The notes beneath the pieces are model-generated. The model searched no databases. It worked only from the letters and a program-made list of their open reading frames with translations, and had not been told where the DNA came from. A DNA stretch of 64,000 nucleotides from Acidobacteriota bacterium (GTDB lineage Bacteria > Acidobacteriota > Thermoanaerobaculia > Gp7-AA8). Positions within the stretch are counted from its first letter, which is position 1, and each line of letters begins with the position of its first letter. Below are positions 1-9,163 of the stretch, piece by piece. The position numbers were made by a program, and so were the translations under genes. The DNA is taken from NCBI GenBank assembly GCA_021325515.1, contig JAJPHC010000032.1, positions 1 to 64,000 on the forward strand, read 5' to 3'.

Positions 1-9
1 CCCTCCGGG

Positions 10-109
10 CTGGTGGTGATTGCGAGGCAATCTCGGCGTCGCTCGTCGTCAACGATGTCCCGCATCGCCTCCTCCTCGCTCCTTGACCTTGCCTCGCAAG
101 CACCACCAG
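10..109. repeat. Long imperfect inverted repeat
   Basis: Two 21-base arms (10-30 and 89-109) are reverse complements with one mismatch; the left arm begins CTGGTGGTG and the right arm ends CACCACCAG. The loop is 58 bases. No gene is visible in 1-302 apart from this structure. It may be a palindromic element like others in this window, or the terminator of a gene left of the window. Confidence 0.7.
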
Positions 110-302
110 CGGTATTGCGCCGAATTCGAGGACAGAGCACTAGTCATGCAGCGAGCGCTGAGGTTCTGACTTCGTGCAGTACTCCCAGCCACCCGGCGCA
201 GCCGCACAGCGCGCAGGCACGCTCGAAGCGAGCTGAGACGGAGAATGCCGAAGTGAAGAACGATGGAAGGGATACACTCCGTACTTCACGAGGAGAATAT
301 CT

Positions 303-1502
303 ATGCGTTTCGCTCTTGCCAGCGTGGTAAGTGCTTTCATCACCGCTGGCATGCTCGCCCAGCCCGTCGTCGTCGGCCGGATTCCACCAGAGCTCGAGGG
401 AACCTTTCCGGGGCCGGGCCCGCAAACGTTCGTGGATCTTGCTCACCCGGCCAATCGCGAGGGCAACCTGACGACCGCCTCTCTGGTCTGGAGCTACGTG
501 CCAGCGCCTGAAAGCTGCACGGCAGGCTTCAAGATCAAGATCCTCCGCAAACAGACCGGCGTGTTTGCGGTCGTCGCCGAACGAGGTCCGTTTTCCGCGG
601 AGACCGGATTCAGAACCGTCGCGCTGAGCCCATCGATCCCGGTCGTCACCGGCGATCTTCTCGCCGTCGTACAACTCCAGGACAACACGCTGTGCGGCAG
701 TGTCGGCGCCACGTTCGGAAGTCCGCACGACGTGATCCTCCGATACACGGGAATCGACTTCCCCAGCGGAAGTTTCGCAACGGGTGGCACGTTCGCGAAC
801 GGCACCGCGATCATGGCCATCGCCAGTTCCGAACCCCAGGCCATCGCCGCGATCCTGCCCGTCGTCGGCTCGGCGCCCGGTGTCGGCACCTTCTTCCGCA
901 CGGACATTCAGATCGTCAATCCGATCAATGAGGACATCAAAGGAAGACTGGTCTTCCGTCCCGCGGGCAGCGTCTCGTCGCCCGGCGACCCGTCGATCGA
1001 ATACAGCAATTCCCCCTTGTCGACCAGGTCGATCACCGACGTGGTTGCATTCATGGGCCAGTCAGGTCTCGGTTCTCTCGACGTCATCCCCGTCTCGGGC
1101 CCCGCGCCTCGCCTGATTGCCCGCATCTACAGCGACAGCGGCGACGCGGGAACCGCGGGCTTCACGATGGACTCGTTCTCTCCCGATCAGGCGTTGAGAA
1201 AGTTCGGAATCTATCAACTGATCACTGCACCCAATCTGACCTCGTTCCGGATGAACGTCGGCGTGCGCGCACTCGATGACGGCGTCACCTTCCTCATCGT
1301 CCATGGCATCTCCTCGGTCAGCCGCACCTATGCTGCAAACCGATTCGAGCAGGTCCCGCTCGCGGCATTTCTGGGCGAGCAGCCGCTGACGGATGGCAAC
1401 TACCGGATCGTGATCCAGAGCGGAAGTGCGTTCATCTACACGACGACGACGGACAACCGCACGAACGACACGACGATCCGCTTCCTCAGCACGGGCCTGT
1501 AA
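303..1502 (+). CDS. Secreted beta-rich protein of unknown function
   Basis: A 399-residue protein with an N-terminal signal peptide (about residues 1-20, ending AGMLAQ), so it is probably exported. The rest is rich in short hydrophobic strands with no enzyme motif I can recognise. A segment around residues 190-290 (FFRTDIQIVNP, MGQSGLGSLDV, ARIYSDSGDAG) resembles a repeated module I associate with secreted proteins of Acidobacteria-like genomes; this is recollection, not a search result. The start is well supported: AGGAG at 291-295, seven bases before the ATG. It stands alone, with 88 bases before acr3. Function unknown. Confidence 0.85.
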   Translation: MRFALASVVSAFITAGMLAQPVVVGRIPPELEGTFPGPGPQTFVDLAHPANREGNLTTASLVWSYVPAPESCTAGFKIKILRKQTGVFAVVAERGPFSAETGFRTVALSPSIPVVTGDLLAVVQLQDNTLCGSVGATFGSPHDVILRYTGIDFPSGSFATGGTFANGTAIMAIASSEPQAIAAILPVVGSAPGVGTFFRTDIQIVNPINEDIKGRLVFRPAGSVSSPGDPSIEYSNSPLSTRSITDVVAFMGQSGLGSLDVIPVSGPAPRLIARIYSDSGDAGTAGFTMDSFSPDQALRKFGIYQLITAPNLTSFRMNVGVRALDDGVTFLIVHGISSVSRTYAANRFEQVPLAAFLGEQPLTDGNYRIVIQSGSAFIYTTTTDNRTNDTTIRFLSTGL

Positions 1503-1590
1503 AAGCAATCGCAAGTAGTAGCCGCCGCAGTCACCACGACGAAGGTCTGCGCCGTGCTACGCTAGTTCAGGTTCTCGATCCCGCCTGGCC

Positions 1591-2733
1591 ATGCCGGCTT
1601 CGGACCGCGATGTCGCTGCCGACTCCGTACTCGAGAGCACGAAGATGACCTCAGGCGATTCTGCTCCCGGCACCGCGAAACGCATGAACGTGTTCGAGCG
1701 CTACCTGTCGCTCTGGGTGGCACTCTGCATGATCGCCGGCATCATCGTCGGAAAGCTCGCACCGGGAGCCACGGCCTCGCTGCGAACACTGGAGTTCGGT
1801 ACCGGCAGCCAGATCAACATCCCCATCGCGATTCTCATCTGGCTGATGATCTATCCGATGATGCTGAAGATCGACTTCGGCTCCATCGTGCGCGCCGGGC
1901 AACGCCCGAAGGGATTGCTGATCACCGTGGCCGTGAACTGGCTCCTCAAACCGTTCTCGATGGCTTTCTTCGGCTGGCTCTTCTTCCGGCACATCTTCCT
2001 GCCTCTCATCGGAGCGGAACTCGCCAGCCAGTACATCGCGGGCGTCATCATCCTCGCCGCAGCTCCCTGCACGGCGATGGTGTTCGTCTGGTCCTATCTG
2101 TCGGACGGCGATCCCGCCTACACGCTGGTGCAGGTCTCGATCAACGACCTCATCATGCTGGTGGCGTTTGCGCCAATCGTGAAAGTCCTCGTGGCGGGAG
2201 CCGCCGGGCTCGAAGTTCCCTTCCGAGTGCTCGTCTACTCGGTCGTGATCTTCGTGGTCATCCCGCTCGCGCTGGGAATTCTGAGCCGCACCGTTCTCAC
2301 TCGCACGAGAGGCCGTGAGTGGTTTGACGAGCGATACGTGGCGCGCTTTGCGCCGGTTACGATTCTTGCCCTCCTGATGACGCTGGTCTTCATCTTCGCG
2401 TTTCAGTCGGACAACATCACGAGCCGCTGGTTCCACGTCATCCTGATCGCGGTACCGATCCTCCTTCAGGTGTATTTCAACTCGTCGATCACTTATGGGC
2501 TGATGAAACTGTTCCGTGTGCCCTACGCCGTCGCGGCACCCGGCGCACTGATCGGCGCGTCGAACTTCTTCGAACTGGCGGTGGCCACCGCCATCGCCCT
2601 CTACGGACCTGGCTCCGGAGCCGCGCTGGCAACGGTCGTCGGTGTGCTGGTGGAAGTGCCCGTCATGCTTTCGGTCTGCAGAGTATGCGTCGCCACCCGG
2701 CACTGGTTCGATCCGCTGGCAGCCACGAGATGA
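1591..2733 (+). CDS. acr3: Arsenite efflux permease, Acr3 family
   Basis: Exports As(III) (possibly antimonite) from the cytoplasm using the proton motive force. About ten hydrophobic segments follow a 30-40 residue polar N-terminus. The family signature APCTAMVFVWS, with its essential cysteine, is present near residues 155-165, as are the early segments FGTGSQINIP and WLMIYPMMLKID. Starting at 1645 or 1684 (MNVFERYLSLW) would give the more usual Acr3 N-terminus, so the true start is uncertain. It is about 20 kb from arsR and arsM, and its upstream gap lacks the ArsR palindrome seen there. No arsC lies nearby, so arsenate reduction must be encoded elsewhere. Confidence 0.93.
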   Translation: MPASDRDVAADSVLESTKMTSGDSAPGTAKRMNVFERYLSLWVALCMIAGIIVGKLAPGATASLRTLEFGTGSQINIPIAILIWLMIYPMMLKIDFGSIVRAGQRPKGLLITVAVNWLLKPFSMAFFGWLFFRHIFLPLIGAELASQYIAGVIILAAAPCTAMVFVWSYLSDGDPAYTLVQVSINDLIMLVAFAPIVKVLVAGAAGLEVPFRVLVYSVVIFVVIPLALGILSRTVLTRTRGREWFDERYVARFAPVTILALLMTLVFIFAFQSDNITSRWFHVILIAVPILLQVYFNSSITYGLMKLFRVPYAVAAPGALIGASNFFELAVATAIALYGPGSGAALATVVGVLVEVPVMLSVCRVCVATRHWFDPLAATR

Positions 2734-2816
2734 TCAGAGCCGCGCGGTGTTCAGGCGCAACTCGTCATGGATAGAATCAGAGCACGTTCGAGCTTCGAGC
2801 CACGCTCCTATCCGCC

Positions 2817-5381
2817 CTGATCTGCACCGCGGCGCTCGCACAGCAGCCGCGCATCGATGCGGTCTCGCCGGCGCAGGGCCCGGTCACCGGCAACACGGTT
2901 GTGGCCCTCAGCGGCGCCAACTTTTCGGGCGCGAACGTGATGCTCGACCGCAACGCCGTCACGCCGCTTTCGCAAACCGACAACGAGATCCGCATACGCA
3001 TGCCGGCGCACGAAAACGGCTATGTGGTCATCGCCGTGCGCAAAAACGCCGCGGCCGCGTTTCATGAGTTTCTCTACATCCCTCCCGACTTCCGCACGCT
3101 CGCGCCGGGCGGCATTACGACGATCGCAGGGGTTGGCCTTTACGACCACGCGTTCGGTCCGGCGAAGGAGGCGATGATCTACGCGAACTACGGCGCCGCG
3201 TTCGATTCGGCGGGGCGCGTGTACGTCTGCGATCCCGGCGCGAATCGGGTTTATGCCGTGAACGCGGATGGTTTCATCGAACGCTTCGCCGGGAGCGGAT
3301 CGAGCGATCCCAGCAGCGACGACGGGGAAGGAAGGCCGGCCGTCGATGTCGCGATCGGTTATCCGCGAAGCGTCGCATTGGACGGCGCGGGAAACGTCTA
3401 CATCCCTGATACGGGCTACCGGATCCGCAAGGTGACTCCGGACGGCCTGGTTCACAACCTCGCCGGAACGGGGACTCAGGGATTGGCCGGCGAGCACGTC
3501 CCCGCCCGCGGCACTGCGATCGGATCTCCGACGTTGATCGCGGCGGACAAGGACGATCTCTTCTTCATCGAAGACATGGCGCGCGTCCGCCGCGTTCATT
3601 TCGCCGACGGCACGATCTCGACCTTCGTAGCCGATGGAAATTTCAAGCTTCCCACGAATGATGACGGAGCGCTGCTGATCGACGCGGCGCGGAATCTCTG
3701 GCTGCTCGACAGGGGCAACGGCAGAATTCGCCGCGCAGACCGGAGCAGCGGTGCAATCGAAACCGTTCTCGAAGTGCGCGATGCCTCAGGAAATCCGCTG
3801 AGTCTCTCGGGGTTCACTGTCGATCGCGAAGGCAACATCTACTACACGCCGGGCATCTACATCGTCAAAACGACGCGGGATGGAAAACTGCTCAAGCAAT
3901 TCGGAGACGGCCTCGCACCGCCGGCGTTCAGCCCGGATGGCACTGCGGCCGATTCCGCGCGCTTCGGACAGATCAACTATCTCGGCATCGATCCGGCCGG
4001 CAATCTGGTCTTCTCCGATTCGTCCGTCGGACGGATGCGGCGCATCAATTTCGCGACCGGCAGGATCGAGACGATCGCCGGAATGCGGCCCGCGATGTAT
4101 GCGGAGAATGGTCCGGCAACGGCGGCAATCCTGAACTTCTCGAACGGCGGAGACGCCGACCTCAGTCCGAATGGCGAGCTGTTGATCGCCGATACAGGGA
4201 ACTCACGCATTCGCCGTCTCGACGCGAACGGCAATCTCACGACGATCGCCGGCAACGGGTTTCTGGATTTCACGAACGATAACGTTCCGGCCCTCTCGAC
4301 GGGACTCGTACCACTCGCGATTCACACCGACCGCAGCGGGATCGACGTTACGCATTTCGGGAAGCTGCTGCGTCTCGACGCGAATGGTGTGTTCCATTCG
4401 GTGACGACGTTCCTTCCCGGCGGGAGCGCCTGTCTCTACAGCGGCGATGGCGGACCGGCCATCGCCGCAGGACTCTGCCAGCCGTGGGATACCGCACGCG
4501 ACTCCAATGGAAATCTGTTCGTTGCCGACACCAACAACAATCGCATTCGCCGGATCGACTCTCTGACCGGCAGGATCACCACGTTTGCCGGCAACGGCGC
4601 GCCGCCGAATGGCGCCGAGCGTTACGGAGCGGGCAGGGAGTGCGGCGACGGAGGCCCTGCGCTCGCCGCATGCTTCAACACTCCCTACGGCCTGGTCTTC
4701 GACAACGAAGGCAATCTCCTCGTCGCCGACAACTGGAACACGATTCGAAAGATCGACACTGCGGGCATCGTATCGACGCTCGTTCGCGCTCCCGCAACCA
4801 AGCTGCGCACAGATCGCGCCGGCTCTCTCTTCGGCGTCGGTGCTGACTTCGTCTGGCGATTCGATCGACAGGGAAAGCTGACCACGCTCGCGGGCGGCAA
4901 CGGCTTTGGTTTCGACGGCGATGGAGGAGCGGCCCGCAGTGCGAAGCTCTCCGGTTTCGGTCAGAGTCAGGGACTGTCGATCGATGGCGAAGGCAATCTC
5001 TTCTTCGTCGATGCCGGGAATCAGCGCGTCCGCGCGATTCGCTACGGCGCGGTCCTCGCTCCGCCCGGCGCGTCAGTCACGGCAACGGCGAGCGGCACGA
5101 CGATTCGTGCGTTCGTGCGCCATTCCGACGGCACTCCAGCTCCTTCCGTACGAGTCGACTTCTCCGCTCCCACGACCGGTGCGTCCTGCGCATGGTCGTC
5201 GACATCCGCCGTCACCGACGCCAACGGCGTGGCCAGCGTCGTGTGCAACTCGAACTGCATCGCCGGTTCTTTTACGGCGACTGCACAGCCGCTGACCGCG
5301 AGCGCGACGGCCACCGTTTCGTTGACCAACGCCGGCGGACCATGCCGGCGGCGCGCCATCGCACACGGTCCCTTGCGTTGA
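2817..5381 (+). CDS. Secreted NHL-repeat beta-propeller protein with IPT and Ig-like domains
   Basis: The reading frame encodes a signal-peptide-like stretch (LLSALICTAALAQ), then an IPT/TIG-type domain, then about ten NHL blades such as NLFVADTNNNRIRRI and ELLIADTGNSRIRRL (roughly residues 110-750), and a C-terminal Ig/Big-1-like domain. Such proteins are usually extracellular scaffolds or binding proteins. The 5' end is unusual: the frame is open back to 2775 but has no ATG, GTG or TTG before the GTG at 2901, which would delete the signal peptide and half the IPT domain. The CTG at 2817 is used here. Alternatively, the ATG at 2767 in another frame plus a frameshift would restore a longer leader. 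Confidence 0.82.
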   Translation: MICTAALAQQPRIDAVSPAQGPVTGNTVVALSGANFSGANVMLDRNAVTPLSQTDNEIRIRMPAHENGYVVIAVRKNAAAAFHEFLYIPPDFRTLAPGGITTIAGVGLYDHAFGPAKEAMIYANYGAAFDSAGRVYVCDPGANRVYAVNADGFIERFAGSGSSDPSSDDGEGRPAVDVAIGYPRSVALDGAGNVYIPDTGYRIRKVTPDGLVHNLAGTGTQGLAGEHVPARGTAIGSPTLIAADKDDLFFIEDMARVRRVHFADGTISTFVADGNFKLPTNDDGALLIDAARNLWLLDRGNGRIRRADRSSGAIETVLEVRDASGNPLSLSGFTVDREGNIYYTPGIYIVKTTRDGKLLKQFGDGLAPPAFSPDGTAADSARFGQINYLGIDPAGNLVFSDSSVGRMRRINFATGRIETIAGMRPAMYAENGPATAAILNFSNGGDADLSPNGELLIADTGNSRIRRLDANGNLTTIAGNGFLDFTNDNVPALSTGLVPLAIHTDRSGIDVTHFGKLLRLDANGVFHSVTTFLPGGSACLYSGDGGPAIAAGLCQPWDTARDSNGNLFVADTNNNRIRRIDSLTGRITTFAGNGAPPNGAERYGAGRECGDGGPALAACFNTPYGLVFDNEGNLLVADNWNTIRKIDTAGIVSTLVRAPATKLRTDRAGSLFGVGADFVWRFDRQGKLTTLAGGNGFGFDGDGGAARSAKLSGFGQSQGLSIDGEGNLFFVDAGNQRVRAIRYGAVLAPPGASVTATASGTTIRAFVRHSDGTPAPSVRVDFSAPTTGASCAWSSTSAVTDANGVASVVCNSNCIAGSFTATAQPLTASATATVSLTNAGGPCRRRAIAHGPLR

Positions 5382-5405
5382 GCAGAGAGTGCAAACGTCG
5401 CGCGT

Positions 5406-6245
5406 CTATGCCCCGGGCAACGTCGCGCGCAGATGTTCGAGCACGGCAGTCCAGTACGGCGAGGCGTCATCGAGCCGCCAGTTCAGCTTGTACACGGGAG
5501 ACTCGCACGCAGCGATGTCCGCTGCGGCGACGCCGATGCCGTCGCCGCGCTGATCGTAGATCTGCAGGCGGTGCGGCGGGCCGGCGCTGAACGGCTTGAT
5601 CGCCGACCACGCTGCGCGGCAGCGCGCGTCGTTCAGAACGAGCCGGTTGAACGCATAGTGAAACTGGTAATACGGATGCACGCCGAGGAGCTTGCGAACG
5701 GGCCAGGAGAGCCAGAGACGCGAGCGCGACACGTCTTTGCTCAGAATGGGCTCGAGCTGGCGGAGGACGAAGGCACCTGCGCGCGTATTCTGATTCCAGT
5801 ACACCTCGTCCCGCCACAACGCCGCATACGCGCGGTGCAACTCCGCGAGGAGCACGTGGTCGCGCGCCGCTGCGAGGAACCAGCTCGACATCATGCGATC
5901 CGGACCGGGATTGGCGAACGCGAAGAACCCGCTCGCCCCATACTCCGGCAGCCATTCGTCGAGCGGCACGCGGCAGAACACTGTCGCGTCCGCCCACACA
6001 CCTCCCTCCTTCCGGAGGAGGCAGAGCCGGACGATGTCCGAGATCTTCTGGACCGTGAGATCAGGACGATCGGCGTTGCGGACGATCGGAGTGAGATCGA
6101 CCACATCCTCGAGCGACTGCTCGTCGAGCACGACCAGCCGCCACGCGGGATTGCAGCGGCGCCACGATTCGAAGCAGAGCCGGACGATCGGCGGCGCACG
6201 GATCTCGCCCTGTTGCCAGTAGCTCCAGATCGTCCGCGCGAACAT
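5406..6245 (-). CDS. Glycosyltransferase, capsular polysaccharide synthesis (Caps_synth) type
   Basis: A 279-residue protein that begins IPKTIW-style (ARTIWSYWQQG). It carries the nucleotide-sugar and metal region KISDIVRLCLLRKEGGVWAD, in which GGVWAD is the DXD-like motif of the Caps_synth/Gly_transf_sug family. It probably transfers a sugar in surface polysaccharide synthesis at the cytoplasmic membrane; donor and acceptor are unknown. No signal peptide or membrane helix is seen. It lies tail-to-tail with the NHL gene and ten bases downstream of the GGDEF gene on the same strand, so it could be the last gene of that operon. No other capsule genes are adjacent. Confidence 0.82.
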   Translation of the reverse strand: MFARTIWSYWQQGEIRAPPIVRLCFESWRRCNPAWRLVVLDEQSLEDVVDLTPIVRNADRPDLTVQKISDIVRLCLLRKEGGVWADATVFCRVPLDEWLPEYGASGFFAFANPGPDRMMSSWFLAAARDHVLLAELHRAYAALWRDEVYWNQNTRAGAFVLRQLEPILSKDVSRSRLWLSWPVRKLLGVHPYYQFHYAFNRLVLNDARCRAAWSAIKPFSAGPPHRLQIYDQRGDGIGVAAADIAACESPVYKLNWRLDDASPYWTAVLEHLRATLPGA

Positions 6246-6255
6246 CGAAGAGATG

Positions 6256-7884
6256 TTACGCGACCGCTGACACGAGCCGGCGAATGCTGTTCACCCGCGC
6301 GCGACCCTCACGCTTCGCGTCGTAGAGTGCGCGGTCGGCAGCTTCGATCCAGTCGTCCGGCTTCCGCGACGGCACGGCCTCCAGCATCGCGACGCCTGCA
6401 CTGAACGTGACGCGGAACTTCTCCGATGGCGCCTGATGCTCGACCGTCGAGAACTCCTGCAGCAGTCCGGTCACCAGCCGCACACTGTCCTCTTCGGTGA
6501 GATTCCGGAGCAGCAGCGCGAACTCCTCGCCGCCGTAGCGCGCGATGACATCCGACTGCCGCAGTCTGCGGCGGAGGAACGCACCGAGCGCGCCGAGGAC
6601 GCGGTCGCCTGTCCGGTGACCGAAGCGGTCATTGACGGACTTGAAGTGGTCGACGTCGATCATCACCAGCGCCGCGCGAGAATCGTCGCCGCTGCGCTGC
6701 GGCGACGCCGCATGGTCGAGCTGCTGGCGGAACGTGCTGTGCGTGAGGAGACCCGTCAGTCCATCGCGGTCGACGAGCGCGCGCAGAAGTTGTGCGCGCT
6801 GCAGCCGCGAGTTGATGACGGTGATCAGCACCGCCGGGTGCACCGGCTTCACGAGGTGATCATCGCCACCCGCTTTGATCGTGCCGATCATCGAGCTCAT
6901 GCCAGTCTCGGTCGTGACGAACACCACGGGCGTCGTTGCGTAGCGCTCGTCCTGCCGGAGCATCCGCGCGATCTCGTGTCCCGTCGTTTCGCCCGGAAGG
7001 TGAATGTCGAGCAGGATGAGGTCAGGGCGGAACGAAGCGATCACGCCGCTCACGTCCGATGAGCCATCGCACGACTTCGTCTCGTAGCCTGCCGCCTCGA
7101 GGATCGCTGTGAGAATCCCCACCTGCTCCGGCTCATCCTCTACGATCAGAATCCGGGCCGACGGACCGCATTGCGTCTGATACGCGATCGCCAGCCGGCG
7201 CAGCAACGCCTTGGTATCGACCGGCGCTTCGAAGACCGCGTCAACACCGCTGCGAATCGCTTCCACGCGATCGACCCTCTCGTTTCCAACCGTCACGAGC
7301 GCCGTCATCACCGCATCGCTCGCGGGAAAGTTGCGCAGAGCGCGCACGACATTGCAGCCCGACCCATCGGGAAGGTGTGCACTGACGATCAGCGCATTGG
7401 GCAGCTTCGCGCTCATGCAGGCTCGCGCTGCCGCCGCCGAGTGCGCGAGACGGACGGCGTAGCCTTCCGCGCGTAGCATCCGATCAAGATTTGCAGCGAG
7501 CTCCCCCTCGGGCACAGCCACGAGGACGTCGAACGACATCTGCGTGACGGATGGAGACGGCAGCTCTCCTTCTTTCATGACTGCCGGCGAATCGAGTGCA
7601 GAGGCGATTTCGTCCACGATCGTCTTCCACTGCCTGACCTCGTCCTCCGACACCACGCCGCCGCTCTGGCGATACGGTTGACTGATGCGCTCCCCAGCGG
7701 CGGCCAGTTCGGTGATCCGGGGATAGCCGAGCGTGGCACCGAGCCCTGCCAGTCCGTGAAAATGCCGCGACAGAGCTTTCATTGCACCCGCCTCACCGCG
7801 ATCCAGCGCACCGAGCTGTTCGCGCATCTCCGCCAGGCGTTTCCGGGTGTTCTGCTCGAAGCGTTTTCTCAGTTGTTCGTACAA
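6256..7884 (-). CDS. HPt-REC-REC-GGDEF diguanylate cyclase, phosphorelay output
   Basis: Predicted to make c-di-GMP under phosphorelay control. Order of domains: HPt (about residues 5-95, RHFHGLAGLGATLG with the phospho-His), a degenerate receiver (about 115-235, the Asp site reads NALIVSAHLPDG), an intact receiver (about 240-360, LILLDIHLPG), and GGDEF (about 370-535). The active site is GGEEF and an RxxD inhibitory site (RQSD) sits five residues upstream, so product feedback is expected. A TTG start at 7884 is preferred because GGAGA lies nine bases before it; the GTG at 7914 lacks one. It follows the receiver genes after 149 bases and probably belongs to the same signalling cluster. Confidence 0.9.
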   Translation of the reverse strand: MYEQLRKRFEQNTRKRLAEMREQLGALDRGEAGAMKALSRHFHGLAGLGATLGYPRITELAAAGERISQPYRQSGGVVSEDEVRQWKTIVDEIASALDSPAVMKEGELPSPSVTQMSFDVLVAVPEGELAANLDRMLRAEGYAVRLAHSAAAARACMSAKLPNALIVSAHLPDGSGCNVVRALRNFPASDAVMTALVTVGNERVDRVEAIRSGVDAVFEAPVDTKALLRRLAIAYQTQCGPSARILIVEDEPEQVGILTAILEAAGYETKSCDGSSDVSGVIASFRPDLILLDIHLPGETTGHEIARMLRQDERYATTPVVFVTTETGMSSMIGTIKAGGDDHLVKPVHPAVLITVINSRLQRAQLLRALVDRDGLTGLLTHSTFRQQLDHAASPQRSGDDSRAALVMIDVDHFKSVNDRFGHRTGDRVLGALGAFLRRRLRQSDVIARYGGEEFALLLRNLTEEDSVRLVTGLLQEFSTVEHQAPSEKFRVTFSAGVAMLEAVPSRKPDDWIEAADRALYDAKREGRARVNSIRRLVSAVA

Positions 7885-8033
7885 GGGTAGTCGTCTCCTG
7901 AGACACCCAGTCACTCAAGAGCGCTGCCACAGACGTCGGCCCCAGCAACCATCTCTCCTTCAACTGTTTAGCTGAATTTGCAAATCCGCAAGGGCGGTCG
8001 GATTTACGTGTGTCAGTCCAGAAGATGGACACT

Positions 8034-8399
8034 TCACACGGCGAGGATCCGCTCGACCTCACCCGCCAGCGTGAGCGGATCGAACGGCTTGTAGATGACG
8101 CCGCGGGCACCCCCATGACGCAGCCGTTCGGCTTCCTCCGCCATCCCCGATCCGGTGAGAAAGATGACAGGAATGCCGCGCGTCGCCGGGTCCTCCTGCA
8201 ACGCGCGCAGTGCCGCCTCGCCGTCTGCCTCCGGCATCACGAGATCGAGCAGGATCACATCCGGCTTCTCGGTCCGCGCACGATTCACTCCGTCAGCCGC
8301 GCTCGACGCTTCGAGGACTTCCATCCCGCCGAGCTCGCCGAGGCTCATCGCGGCGACCATCCGCATGTCTTCTTCGTCATCGATGACGAGGACCTTCAT
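8034..8399 (-). CDS. Single-domain response regulator (CheY-like)
   Basis: A 121-residue receiver and nothing else. It has the acidic pair VIDDEED, the phospho-acceptor in VILLDLVMPEADG, the Thr in IFLTGSG and the Lys in YKPFDP. It probably accepts phosphate from the neighbouring hybrid kinase (directly or via its HPt) and acts by protein contact, since there is no output domain. It lies 20 bases after the double-receiver gene on the same strand. A 24-base hairpin (7982-8005, arms AAATCCG/CGGATTT) follows it and may partly terminate transcription before the GGDEF gene. Confidence 0.92.
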   Translation of the reverse strand: MKVLVIDDEEDMRMVAAMSLGELGGMEVLEASSAADGVNRARTEKPDVILLDLVMPEADGEAALRALQEDPATRGIPVIFLTGSGMAEEAERLRHGGARGVIYKPFDPLTLAGEVERILAV

Positions 8400-8419
8400 T
8401 CGTGCCTCTCCCGGATCAG

Positions 8420-9163
8420 CTACCGGCCGCCAGCAGGAAGAAGCGCGAGGACGCGCTTCTCCAGCTCGTCAAACGAAACGCGGCTCTTCATGTAGATCTC
8501 CGTCCGTCCGGTCGCAAGCCGTTCGCGGTCGGCGCGATCGAGATCGCGTGCGGAGTAGACGACCACCGGCAGCGCGTCGAACGCCGGATCCTTTCGGATG
8601 CGCTCGAAAAGCGTGAAGCCATCGCCATCCTCCATCGCGGGATCGAGCAGAACGAGATCGGGAACGACCACGCGCAGCACCGCTTCCGCGATTTCCTGCG
8701 ACGTCGCCAGAATGACCTCGACGCCATCGCCCTCGAACAGTCCGACGAGCGTGCGTGCCGCAACCGGATCGGCTTCGACGACGACGATGCGCGGACTCCG
8801 CCGTCCCTTGATCGCGCGCTCGAGCATCATCACCAGCTCTCGCGGATTGATCGGCTTCTGAACCCATCCGGCAAACGACTGGCTCATGACCTCGCCCTGC
8901 CAGGGAGCGAGAACGCTCAGGATCACAACCGGGATTTTCCTCGTCGCCGGATCGTCCTTGAGCTCGATGAGCGTTTCCCATCCGTTCTTGTCCGACATCA
9001 GGATGTCGAGCAGGATGGCGTCAGGGCTTTCGCTTCGCGCGACGCGCAGCGCTTCATCGCCTGACGCAACGGCCAACGGCTCGAACCCGTTGGCCTCGAG
9101 GATCGCAGTGGTCACCTCGAGCGTCTCTTCATCGTCATCGCAGATGAGAATGCGCTGCTTCAT
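8420..9163 (-). CDS. Double-receiver response regulator (REC-REC)
   Basis: 247 residues with two CheY-like domains. The first (1-120) has DDDEE, the acceptor in AILLDILMSDKNG and the Lys in QKPINP. The second (about 124-245) is less canonical: VVEADPV, the acceptor in LVLLDPAMEDGDG and a Lys in YMKSRV. There is no DNA-binding or enzymatic domain, so it is a phosphate shuttle, sink or protein-binding switch. Its ATG overlaps the stop of the hybrid kinase gene (ATGA at 9160-9163), suggesting translational coupling. Confidence 0.92.
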   Translation of the reverse strand: MKQRILICDDDEETLEVTTAILEANGFEPLAVASGDEALRVARSESPDAILLDILMSDKNGWETLIELKDDPATRKIPVVILSVLAPWQGEVMSQSFAGWVQKPINPRELVMMLERAIKGRRSPRIVVVEADPVAARTLVGLFEGDGVEVILATSQEIAEAVLRVVVPDLVLLDPAMEDGDGFTLFERIRKDPAFDALPVVVYSARDLDRADRERLATGRTEIYMKSRVSFDELEKRVLALLPAGGR

